Shown: positions 1-5,395, counted from the first letter of the stretch. The stretch is DNA of 8,388 nucleotides from Alphaproteobacteria bacterium (GCA_021296375.1 JAGWAQ010000064.1:1-8388); one strand, 5' to 3'. The notes: a model not told the origin generated them from the letters alone. Translations and numbers: made by a program.

Positions 1-10
1 CACCAAAAAA

Positions 11-65
11 GGGTTTCGGCTGGGTTTCAGCGGGGTTTTGACGGGGTTTTGACGGGGGTTCTGAA
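11..65. repeat. G-rich 11-bp tandem repeat, five units
   Basis: Five head-to-tail 11-bp units start at 11, 22, 33, 44 and 55. The two central units (33-43 and 44-54) are identical, GGGTTTTGACG. The first two are variants with TTTC in place of TTTT, and the last (GGGGTTCTGAA) is the most degenerate. The G-runs fall once per 11 bp, close to one helical turn. The stretch 22-58 also fits the standard G-quadruplex pattern: four runs of three or more G with 7-base loops. No open reading frame of note covers it. The array lies about 130 bp upstream of the rpmH promoter. Its function is unknown. Confidence 0.85.
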
Positions 66-128
66 TCAGGTGAGCTGAATTTGCCGAGCTGTTGACGGCG
101 CAAGCCCTCGCCCAATCCCCCCTCATCG

Positions 129-183
129 TGCCCTTAATATGCTCTTGTCGTGCCCTTAACCTGCCCTTAACCTGCCAATGAGC
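129..183. repeat. TGCCCTTAA-type 11-bp tandem repeat upstream of the rpmH promoter
   Basis: Units start at 129, 140, 151, 162 and 173. Units 151-161 and 162-172 are identical (TGCCCTTAACC), 129-139 shares the first nine bases, and 140-150 and 173-183 are degenerate. A 12-base exact repeat (TCGTGCCCTTAA) occurs at 126-137 and 148-159, exactly two periods apart. The array stops about 10 bp before the -35 hexamer at 194, so the units sit on one face of the helix next to the promoter. This arrangement would suit repeated binding of a regulator or an upstream promoter-activating region. That role is inferred, not shown. Confidence 0.75.
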
Positions 184-193
184 GTGATAGACG

Positions 194-222
194 TTGACTA
201 GAGCTGCGGGTTTGCTTATAAA
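194..222 (+). promoter_or_regulatory. Promoter of rpmH (sigma-70 type)
   Basis: TTGACT at 194-199 and TATAAA at 217-222 are separated by exactly 17 bp. Each matches the housekeeping consensus at five of six positions. Transcription would begin near 229-231, giving a leader of about 53 bases before the rpmH start at 283. This is the strongest promoter-like sequence I found in the window and it fits the high expression expected of a ribosomal protein gene. It probably also drives rnpA and the genes behind it. Confidence 0.8.
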
Positions 223-233
223 ACCGCCTTGCA

Positions 234-248
234 GAGGGCCATGCCCTC
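234..248 (+). promoter_or_regulatory. Hairpin in the rpmH 5' leader
   Basis: GAGGGC (234-239) and GCCCTC (243-248) form a perfect 6-bp stem closed by a three-base loop. It would lie within a few bases of the predicted transcript 5' end and 34 bases upstream of the start codon. No U-run follows, so it is not an intrinsic terminator. A 5'-proximal stem could protect the mRNA from 5'-end-dependent decay or serve as a binding site. Both ideas are inference. Confidence 0.5.
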
Positions 249-282
249 ACCCGTAATAAATTAGTCGTCAGGAGTACCCGTC

Positions 283-417
283 ATGAAACGGACTTTCCAG
301 CCCAGCAACCTGGTTCGCAAGCGCCGCCATGGTTTTCGTGCGCGTATGGCCACTGTTGGCGGTCGGCGTGTTCTTCAGGCTCGTCGTGCCAAGGGGCGCA
401 AGCGTCTGAGCGCCTAG
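283..417 (+). CDS. rpmH: 50S ribosomal protein L34
   Basis: This gene encodes a 44-residue, very basic protein, the usual size of bL34, a component of the large ribosomal subunit. It begins MKRTFQPSNLVRKRRHGF and continues through RARMATVGGRRVLQARRAKG to end RKRLSA. That is the full conserved L34 pattern: KRTFQPS near the N-terminus, RKRRHGFRARM in the middle, and a basic RAKGRKRLSA tail. The start is supported by AGGAGT at 270-275, about 7 bases before the ATG. It is the first gene after the strong promoter at 194-222 and is followed by rnpA 46 bases on, the near-universal bacterial pairing. Its stop codon lies inside a small inverted repeat (409-421) that may help set the expression ratio of rpmH to rnpA. 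Confidence 0.98.
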   Translation: MKRTFQPSNLVRKRRHGFRARMATVGGRRVLQARRAKGRKRLSA

Positions 418-442
418 CGCTTACTGGCGGTTTGATCACCGC
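409..442 (+). promoter_or_regulatory. Two adjacent stem-loops between rpmH and rnpA
   Basis: AGCGC (409-413) pairs with GCGCT (417-421) over a 3-base loop and includes the rpmH stop codon. GCGGT (427-431) pairs with ACCGC (438-442) over a 6-base loop. Neither is followed by a T-run, so a standard intrinsic terminator is unlikely. A role in mRNA processing, 3'-end stability of the rpmH segment or partial attenuation is possible, because L34 is needed in far larger amounts than the RNase P protein. Stems of 5 bp can also arise by chance. Confidence 0.35.
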
Positions 443-463
443 GTATATTCAGGATAACCGGTT

Positions 464-955
464 ATGCCGGATGCCGAAATCTTAACACAACGTCACGATT
501 TTGTTGCCGCTTCACGGAGCGGCCACAAAGGCGTGGCGTCGTCGTTGATTGTCCAGTTGCGCCCGCGAAAGCCGCATGAAAGCCAAACGCCGGAAAGCAA
601 GGCCCGGAATAGCACGTCTCACGACAACTCGCCCTCTGTCATCCCCCCGCGCTACGGCATCACCGCCAGCAAGAAGGTCGGCAATGCCGTCACCCGCAAC
701 CGCGCCAAGCGTCGCCTGCGCGCCATCGTTCGCGGATATCTCAATGATCGCGCCCGGGGCTTCACCGATTACGTCTTGATCGCCCGCCACAACACCGCGA
801 CGATTGACTGGCGGCATCTGGTGAAGGATTTCCACAAGGCGATGGATCGCGCCGAAACAAGCCTCGCCCCAACAAGCCGCGCCCCGACAAGTCATAAGGG
901 GGCGACCGCAACAAAGGCAGAAACAAGAGGAGAGACAAGGGGAGAAGAGGCATGA
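464..955 (+). CDS. rnpA: Ribonuclease P protein component
   Basis: This is the protein subunit of RNase P, which binds the catalytic RNA and helps position pre-tRNA for 5'-leader removal. The protein has 163 residues. An N-terminal LTQRHDFVAASRSG segment (about 7-20) matches the usual family opening. The signature GNAVTRNRAKRRLR at 73-86 is the conserved arginine-rich RNR motif, and YVLIARHNTA (103-112) is the typical strand after it. Bacterial RnpA is usually about 110-130 residues. The excess here lies in a hydrophilic insert around 34-61 and a low-complexity tail from about 131 on. The tail contains TSLAP-TSRAP-TSHKG (132-146) and ETRG-ETRG (153-160). The start is supported by AGGA at 451-454, 9 bases upstream. 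The stop overlaps the yidD start as ATGA, implying translational coupling. Confidence 0.95.
   Translation: MPDAEILTQRHDFVAASRSGHKGVASSLIVQLRPRKPHESQTPESKARNSTSHDNSPSVIPPRYGITASKKVGNAVTRNRAKRRLRAIVRGYLNDRARGFTDYVLIARHNTATIDWRHLVKDFHKAMDRAETSLAPTSRAPTSHKGATATKAETRGETRGEEA
857..901 (+). repeat. 15-bp in-frame tandem repeat in the rnpA tail
   Basis: Three 15-bp units start at 857, 872 and 887. The first two are ACAAGCCTCGCCCCA and ACAAGCCGCGCCCCG, differing at two positions, while the third keeps only ACAAG plus scattered matches. They encode TSLAP, TSRAP and TSHKG in RnpA. The pattern suggests duplication by replication slippage in a region under weak protein-level constraint. Confidence 0.7.
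920..943 (+). repeat. 12-bp purine-rich tandem repeat at the end of rnpA
   Basis: GAAACAAGAGGA (920-931) and GAGACAAGGGGA (932-943) encode ETRG twice at RnpA residues 153-160. The stretch is almost entirely purine. The GGGGAG at 939-944 is placed 7 bases before the yidD ATG, where a ribosome binding site is expected. The repeat therefore appears to code for the RnpA C-terminus and supply the yidD ribosome binding site at once. Confidence 0.65.
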
Positions 956-1236
956 CCGCCCAGCGATCGCTCTTCACCAGGATCACCATTGCCCTTGTGC
1001 TGCTGCCGGTTCATCTCTACCGCTACACCATCTCGCCATTGCTGGGGGCAAATTGCCGGTTCAGCCCCAGTTGCTCGAACTACGCTGTTGAGGCAATTCA
1101 ATTGCATGGCGTGGTGAAAGGTGGTTATTTAACTGCGCAGCGAATACGCAAATGTCATCCTTTTGGTGGATCAGGTTACGATCCTGTGCCAAAACAATTA
1201 ACGCCACGGCAATCCCGTGACAAAGATGCCGAATAA
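952..1236 (+). CDS. yidD: Membrane protein insertion efficiency factor YidD
   Basis: This is a small membrane-associated protein of 94 residues that assists YidC-dependent insertion of inner-membrane proteins. The core family pattern is complete. A hydrophobic or amphipathic N-terminal stretch (about 11-31) leads into CRFSPSCSNYAVEA (35-48). HGVVKGGYL follows at 52-60, and RIRKCHPFGGSGYDPVP at 64-80. The three conserved cysteines (35, 41, 68) are present. A hydrophilic tail of about 14 residues follows. The start overlaps the rnpA stop by four bases (ATGA), and GGGGAG at 939-944 serves as a plausible ribosome binding site. Its position between rnpA and yidC is the classical one. The stop codon falls in a 12-bp duplication. 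Confidence 0.95.
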   Translation: MTAQRSLFTRITIALVLLPVHLYRYTISPLLGANCRFSPSCSNYAVEAIQLHGVVKGGYLTAQRIRKCHPFGGSGYDPVPKQLTPRQSRDKDAE

Positions 1237-1251
1237 AACGCCGAATAAAAC
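1228..1251. repeat. 12-bp perfect tandem duplication over the yidD stop
   Basis: GCCGAATAAAAC occurs twice without a gap at 1228-1239 and 1240-1251. The yidD stop TAA (1234-1236) is in the first copy, so the second copy adds only 12 bases to the yidD-yidC spacer. The copies are identical, which points to a recent slippage event with no effect on either protein. The yidC ribosome binding site (AAAGGAGA, 1256-1263) lies just beyond. Confidence 0.85.
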
Positions 1252-1271
1252 GCTCAAAGGAGAGCCTGGCC

Positions 1272-2981
1272 ATGAATGCCGATAACCGCAACCTGATCAC
1301 CGCCATCGCCTTGTCGATGCTGATTCTCATCGTTTATCAGGTCTATTTCATTCCCGACACCCCTGCCCCGCAGGATCAGGGCTACGCTGGCCAGACGGTT
1401 GAAAACCTCCCCGCCACCCCGGGGTCAACGCAATTGGCCGCCGCCAGCCAGGTTCCCGCCGCGGTGACGGCGCCGCGTGTGGCGTTTGACGGGGCCGGCA
1501 TCAAAGGCTCCATCTCCCTTGCCAAGGGCCGCATTGATGACCTTCGGCTGAAGGATTATGGCGTTGACACGCTGACCGATGAAAACCGCGTTCCGCTGCT
1601 GCGCAAATCTGGCGCTGACGACAGTTATTTCACGGAAGTTGATTTCCTTGACGGCACCACCAACGCCCCTCTCATCGGGGCTGATGTCATCTGGCAGAGC
1701 AATGGCGGCAGCCTGACGCCGTCAACGCCGCTGACCCTGACCCATGACAATGGCAATGGCCTCAGCTTTGCGCTGACCTACACCATGGATGATGACTACA
1801 TGATCACCATGGACGCCGCGGTGACCAATACATCGGGCAATGCCGTCAGCATTCGCCACCTGGCGCGGCTTCTGCGCAACAAGCCGACGGAAAGCGCCTT
1901 CTTCATTTCCTACGAAGGCCCGCTTGGGGTGTTTGAGGAAGACGTTAAGGTCAAGGTCGATTACGACGATATCGAAGAGCTTAATGTCACCGGTGAAAGC
2001 CATCAGAGCGACAACGTCAAAGGCTGGATCGGGATCACCGATAAATACTGGCTGACGGCGCTCATCCCCGCCCGTCAGGATGACGTCAACTTTACCTTCC
2101 GCCGGGCGCCGGGCGCCGGGCTCAGAACCCAGGTCGATGCCTTGACCGGCGCCACCACCATTGCCGATGGCGCCACCCTGACCCGCAGTTTTGCGCTCTT
2201 CGCTGGCCCGAAACAGGTGGATGTGCTGGAAGCCTATAATGACAGCCAGAACATTGAGCGCCTTGACCATGCGATTGACTGGGGCTGGTTCCCGTTCCTG
2301 ACCAAACCGTTTTATTTTGCCATTCACTGGCTGTTTGTCCTGATGGGCAATTTTGGCCTGGCGATCATTGGCGTGACGGTGATCGTCAAGGTGGCGTTCT
2401 TCCCGCTGGCCAATAAATCCTACAAATCCATGGCGAAAATGCGCGAACTGGCGCCAAAAGTGACGGAACTGCGGGAACGTTTTGCCGACGACAAGCCGCG
2501 CCAACAGCAGGAAATGATGCAGCTTTATCGTGCCGAAAAGGTCAACCCTGCCGCCGGTTGCCTGCCCGTCCTGCTGCAGATTCCGGTGTTCTTTGCGCTC
2601 TACAAGGTGCTGTTTATCAGCATCGAGATGCGCCACGCGCCATTCTATGGCTGGATCACCGATCTGTCGGCGCTTGACCCGACGTCAATTCTCAATCTGT
2701 TCGGGCTGCTGCCTTACAGCACTGCCGCCTTCCCGGATTTCATGAACCTTGGCGTCTGGCCAATCCTGATGGGGATCAGCATGTATGTGCAGATGTCCCT
2801 GAACCCGCCGCCACCTGACCCTATTCAGGCGAAAATCTTCAAGTTCATGCCGCTGTTTTTCACCTTCCTGCTGGCGACATTCCCGGCCGGGCTGGTGATC
2901 TACTGGACCTGGAACAACCTGCTGTCCATCCTCCAGCAGTGGTACATCATGCAGTCGATGAAAAAAGCGAAAACCGCCTGA
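1272..2981 (+). CDS. yidC: Membrane protein insertase YidC
   Basis: This 569-residue inner-membrane insertase folds and inserts membrane proteins alone or with SecYEG. The length and layout are those of Gram-negative YidC. One N-terminal membrane segment lies at about 7-27. A short linker precedes a large periplasmic P1 domain at about 70-335. A five-helix insertase core runs from about 345 to 562. The core holds KSMAKMRELAPKV (383-395), in which R391 corresponds to the hydrophilic-groove arginine R366 of E. coli. It continues with EMMQLYRAEKVNPAAGCLPV (414-433), the DLSALDP loop (464-470) and FPAGLVIYW (537-545). The C-terminus is short and lysine-rich (KKAKTA). AAAGGAGA at 1256-1263 supports the start. 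engB follows after three bases. Confidence 0.98.
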   Translation: MNADNRNLITAIALSMLILIVYQVYFIPDTPAPQDQGYAGQTVENLPATPGSTQLAAASQVPAAVTAPRVAFDGAGIKGSISLAKGRIDDLRLKDYGVDTLTDENRVPLLRKSGADDSYFTEVDFLDGTTNAPLIGADVIWQSNGGSLTPSTPLTLTHDNGNGLSFALTYTMDDDYMITMDAAVTNTSGNAVSIRHLARLLRNKPTESAFFISYEGPLGVFEEDVKVKVDYDDIEELNVTGESHQSDNVKGWIGITDKYWLTALIPARQDDVNFTFRRAPGAGLRTQVDALTGATTIADGATLTRSFALFAGPKQVDVLEAYNDSQNIERLDHAIDWGWFPFLTKPFYFAIHWLFVLMGNFGLAIIGVTVIVKVAFFPLANKSYKSMAKMRELAPKVTELRERFADDKPRQQQEMMQLYRAEKVNPAAGCLPVLLQIPVFFALYKVLFISIEMRHAPFYGWITDLSALDPTSILNLFGLLPYSTAAFPDFMNLGVWPILMGISMYVQMSLNPPPPDPIQAKIFKFMPLFFTFLLATFPAGLVIYWTWNNLLSILQQWYIMQSMKKAKTA

Positions 2982-2984
2982 GCC

Positions 2985-3659
2985 ATGACGGACGTGGAGC
3001 AAGATGGTGACCTCGGGGAAGACGCCGAACAAATAGAGGCTGAACGGATAGAAGCCGGGCGCAAGCTGTTTGCCAAATCCTGTGACTTCATCGCCGCGTC
3101 CACCACGATCGAATCCCTGCCGCCCATGGACGGGCCGGAAGTGGCGTTTGCGGGGCGATCGAACGTCGGCAAATCAACCCTGATCAATGCCCTGACCAAT
3201 CGCCGCGCCCTCGCCCGCACCTCCCAGACCCCGGGGCGGACAAAACAGCTCAATTTCTTTGATCTGGACCACCGCATGCGACTGGTGGATCTGCCCGGCT
3301 ATGGCTACGCCAAAGCGTCGAAAACCGATATCCGTGCCTGGACCAGCCTGACCCTCGCCTTTCTGAAAGGCCGCCAGACCCTGATGCGGGCGTTTCTTCT
3401 GATCGACAGTCGCCGCGGGGTTGGTGACGCTGATCGTGAGATCATGAAAATCTTTGACGATTCCGCCGTGTCCTGGGCGCTGGTCCTGACCAAGATGGAC
3501 AAGCTGAAGGAAAAGGAACGCCAGCAGGTCATCGCCCGTTCCGAAAAAGAAGCCGCCAAACATGTCGCCGCCTGGCCGGGGATTTTCACCACCTCATCCG
3601 AAAAAGGCTGGGGCATTCCGGAATTGCGCGCCCATATCACCGATCTGGCGCGCGATTAA
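2985..3659 (+). CDS. engB: Ribosome biogenesis GTP-binding protein EngB (YihA/YsxC)
   Basis: This is a TRAFAC-class GTPase of 224 residues needed for assembly of the large ribosomal subunit. All G motifs are visible. G1 is GRSNVGKST (57-65). The family-typical switch-I segment SQTPGRTKQLNFF spans 80-92. G3 is DLPG (102-105) within VDLPGYGYA. G4 is TKMD (169-172), and the G5 region is SSEKGWG (204-210). The roughly 25-residue N-terminal extension is strongly acidic, with ten Asp or Glu in the first 24 residues. The start is three bases after the yidC stop, with no recognisable ribosome binding site, so translation probably depends on coupling to yidC. A GTG at 2994 is an in-frame alternative that also lacks a good site. 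The exact N-terminus is the least certain part. Confidence 0.96.
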   Translation: MTDVEQDGDLGEDAEQIEAERIEAGRKLFAKSCDFIAASTTIESLPPMDGPEVAFAGRSNVGKSTLINALTNRRALARTSQTPGRTKQLNFFDLDHRMRLVDLPGYGYAKASKTDIRAWTSLTLAFLKGRQTLMRAFLLIDSRRGVGDADREIMKIFDDSAVSWALVLTKMDKLKEKERQQVIARSEKEAAKHVAAWPGIFTTSSEKGWGIPELRAHITDLARD

Positions 3660-3700
3660 CCGGTCGTTCGGGGATCGACAAAACTTGCTCATTCCCTGCG

Positions 3701-3734
3701 TTTAGGGCTAAAACATCCTTAGTTTGAACAAGGA
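3701..3734 (+). promoter_or_regulatory. Dyad and ribosome-binding-site hairpin upstream of argB
   Basis: The 84-base engB-argB gap holds an inverted repeat TTTAG-GG-CTAAA (3701-3712). Next comes TCCTT (3716-3720), complementary to AAGGA (3730-3734), which is the argB ribosome binding site. The second pair would form a hairpin with a 9-base loop and hide the site. A poor promoter-like pair overlaps it (TTGCTC at 3685-3690, TAAAAC at 3709-3714, 18-bp spacing). No T-run follows either stem, so I see no terminator for engB. The stems are short and chance is a real alternative. Confidence 0.35.
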
Positions 3735-3743
3735 CATGATCCC

Positions 3744-4655
3744 ATGGCGGAGACACCCATTACATCTTCTGCTCTCCGGAGCGACTGGTTGGCGAAAGCC
3801 GAAGTGCTGACGGAAGCCCTGCCGTTTATGCGGCGCTATTCCGGCCATCGAATCGTCGTCAAATTTGGTGGCCATGCCATGGGTGAAGCCGAAAGCATCC
3901 AGTCCTTTGCCAATGACATGGTGCTGCTGAACCAGGTGGGGGCCTGCCCTGTGGTTGTTCATGGGGGCGGCCCGCAAATCGGCGCCATGCTGAACAAGCT
4001 CGACATCCAGTCGGAGTTTATCAACGGCTTGCGCGTTACCGATGCCGAAACCGTCAATGTCGTGGAAATGGTGCTTTGCGGGGCGATCAACAAATCCCTC
4101 GTCGGCGCGCTCCAGCAAGCGGGCGGCAGTGCCGTCGGCATTTCAGGCAAGGACAGCGGCTTGATCACCGCCCGCAAGATCAGCACCGCAAAAGGCGGCA
4201 GCAATATCGAAGAAGCGGTTGACCTCGGCTTTGTGGGGGAACCTGACCATATTGATACCCGTGTGGTGGATGCCTTGATTTCAGCTGGCATGACGCCGGT
4301 GATCGCGCCAGTGGCCCCCGCCACCGATGGCGCCACCTACAACATTAATGCCGACACCGCCGCCGGCGCGATTTCCGCCGCCATGGGCGCCACCCGCCTG
4401 TTGATGCTGACCGATGTGTCCGGCGTCCTGAACAAGGATGGTGAGCATATCCAGAAACTCAAGATCACCCAGGCCCGCGCCTTGATCGCTGATGGCACCA
4501 TCAATGGCGGCATGATCCCGAAGGTGGAAACCTGCATCGATGCGGTCGAAGGTGGCGCCGAAGCGGCGGTTATTCTCGATGGCCGCGAACCCCATGCCGT
4601 GCTGGTGGAACTGTTCACCGAACATGGCATTGGCACCATCATCACCAAAGATTAG
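3744..4655 (+). CDS. argB: Acetylglutamate kinase
   Basis: This enzyme phosphorylates N-acetyl-L-glutamate with ATP, the second step of arginine biosynthesis, in the cytoplasm. The 303-residue protein shows the amino-acid-kinase fold motifs in order. VVKFGG (38-43) carries the catalytic lysine K40, and VHGGGPQI (72-79) is the glycine-rich loop. NGLRVTD (94-100) binds acetylglutamate. GISGKD (132-137), NINAD (200-204) and GGMIPK (255-260) with the second catalytic lysine K260 follow. An N-terminal helix segment (KAEVLTEALPFMRRYSG, 18-34) precedes the kinase core. Together with GIGTII near the C-terminus, it resembles the arginine-feedback-inhibited hexameric type, so product inhibition is likely but inferred. 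AAGGA at 3730-3734 supports this start, and an upstream ATG at 3736 is out of frame. Confidence 0.98.
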   Translation: MAETPITSSALRSDWLAKAEVLTEALPFMRRYSGHRIVVKFGGHAMGEAESIQSFANDMVLLNQVGACPVVVHGGGPQIGAMLNKLDIQSEFINGLRVTDAETVNVVEMVLCGAINKSLVGALQQAGGSAVGISGKDSGLITARKISTAKGGSNIEEAVDLGFVGEPDHIDTRVVDALISAGMTPVIAPVAPATDGATYNINADTAAGAISAAMGATRLLMLTDVSGVLNKDGEHIQKLKITQARALIADGTINGGMIPKVETCIDAVEGGAEAAVILDGREPHAVLVELFTEHGIGTIITKD

Positions 4656-4682
4656 CCGCGACTTTTGCGTTCAGGATAACTC

Positions 4683-5360
4683 ATGTTACTCAGCCCCCGA
4701 TCAACCCTTGATCTCAACCACATCACCGGCTGGATCTTTGATCTTGATAACACGATTTATCCGGCGGAATCCGGGCTCTTCCCGCAAGTCGCGGAACGCA
4801 TGACCCACTACCTGGAGGCCACCTTCAACCTGACCCGTGATGACGCCTTTGCCATGCGGCGTGACCTGTTCGAGCGGTTTGGCACCACCGGCCGCGGCTT
4901 GATGGAAGAGCATGGCATGGACCCCGCCGAATTCCTCAGCTTTGTTCATGACATTGACCTGAGCGAAGTGGTTTATGACGAAGAGCTGGACAGCACCCTT
5001 GGCAACCTGCCGGGCAAGAAAGTCATCTTCACCAACGGCACGACAGAACACGCACGGCGCATCCTTGAAGCGTATCGCATTGATCACCATTTCGAGTATT
5101 GTTACGACATTATCGAGGCTGATCACCGCCCGAAACCGGAGGCGGCAATTTATGACGACATGCTGGCGCGCACGGGGATTGACGCCAGCCAGGCCGTCAT
5201 GCTGGAGGACATGCAGGTTAACCTGAAACCCGCCCATGATCGCGGCATCACCACGATCTGGCTTGACCACGAGCTGGACTGGGCCAAATCAGGGATGACC
5301 GCCCCGCATATTGATTACATCGCCCGTGACCTGAAAAGTTTTTTCCGTTCACTTCGATAG
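4683..5360 (+). CDS. HAD-superfamily phosphatase, pyrimidine 5'-nucleotidase-like
   Basis: This is a soluble HAD hydrolase of 225 residues. The catalytic motifs are all present. Motif I is FDLDNTIYP (19-27), with nucleophile D20 and acid/base D22. Motif II is FTNGT (116-120), motif III is K151 in HRPKPEAA (148-155), and motif IV is EDMQVNL (175-181). A helical cap lies between motifs I and II (about 30-100). The DLDNTIYP form of motif I is typical of the pyrimidine 5'-nucleotidase / SDT1-like subfamily, so dephosphorylation of UMP or CMP-like nucleotides is the family-level guess. The real substrate cannot be read from sequence. AGGA at 4673-4676 precedes the ATG by 6 bases. It sits between argB and dapD, with 27- and 35-base gaps, so it is probably cotranscribed with amino-acid biosynthesis genes to which it has no evident enzymatic link. 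Confidence 0.9.
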   Translation: MLLSPRSTLDLNHITGWIFDLDNTIYPAESGLFPQVAERMTHYLEATFNLTRDDAFAMRRDLFERFGTTGRGLMEEHGMDPAEFLSFVHDIDLSEVVYDEELDSTLGNLPGKKVIFTNGTTEHARRILEAYRIDHHFEYCYDIIEADHRPKPEAAIYDDMLARTGIDASQAVMLEDMQVNLKPAHDRGITTIWLDHELDWAKSGMTAPHIDYIARDLKSFFRSLR

Positions 5361-5395
5361 CGTTAAACTGACACCACAAGACTGAGGACAACACC

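Noticed and set aside
1..78. Open frame from the left edge to a TGA at 76-78
   Set aside because: It is entirely built from the 11-bp repeat and gives a Gly/Val-rich meaningless peptide. There is no evidence that it is the end of an upstream gene.
61..88. 14-bp quasi-repeat (CTGAAT..G.GAG at 61 and 75)
   Set aside because: Only about ten of fourteen positions match, with two units, too weak to separate from chance.
241..264. Seven-codon leader peptide (MPSPVIN) in the rpmH leader
   Set aside because: The ATG lies in the loop and stem of the hairpin, the purine stretch before it is too close to be a good ribosome binding site, and the peptide has no run of regulatory codons.
1..282. Chromosomal replication origin next to rpmH
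   Set aside because: In some bacteria dnaA and oriC adjoin rpmH, and repeats are present here, but I find no TTATCCACA-like DnaA box in either orientation and no dnaA gene in the window.
454..465. Perfect palindrome ATAACCGGTTAT overlapping the rnpA start
   Set aside because: About two perfect 12-bp palindromes are expected by chance in a window this long, and nothing else supports an operator here.
1722..2636. Long open frame (304 codons) on the - strand opposite yidC
   Set aside because: It mirrors the codon bias of yidC, which is unambiguous on the + strand. The translation has no family resemblance, and no separate start signal is evident. The same holds for shorter antisense frames opposite argB, the HAD gene, dapE and others.
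5339..5369. Possible promoter before dapD (TTTTCC, 17 bp, TAAACT)
   Set aside because: The -35 matches consensus at only three positions and lies within the end of the HAD gene. The T-run after AAAAG is not preceded by a good stem, so it is not a terminator either.
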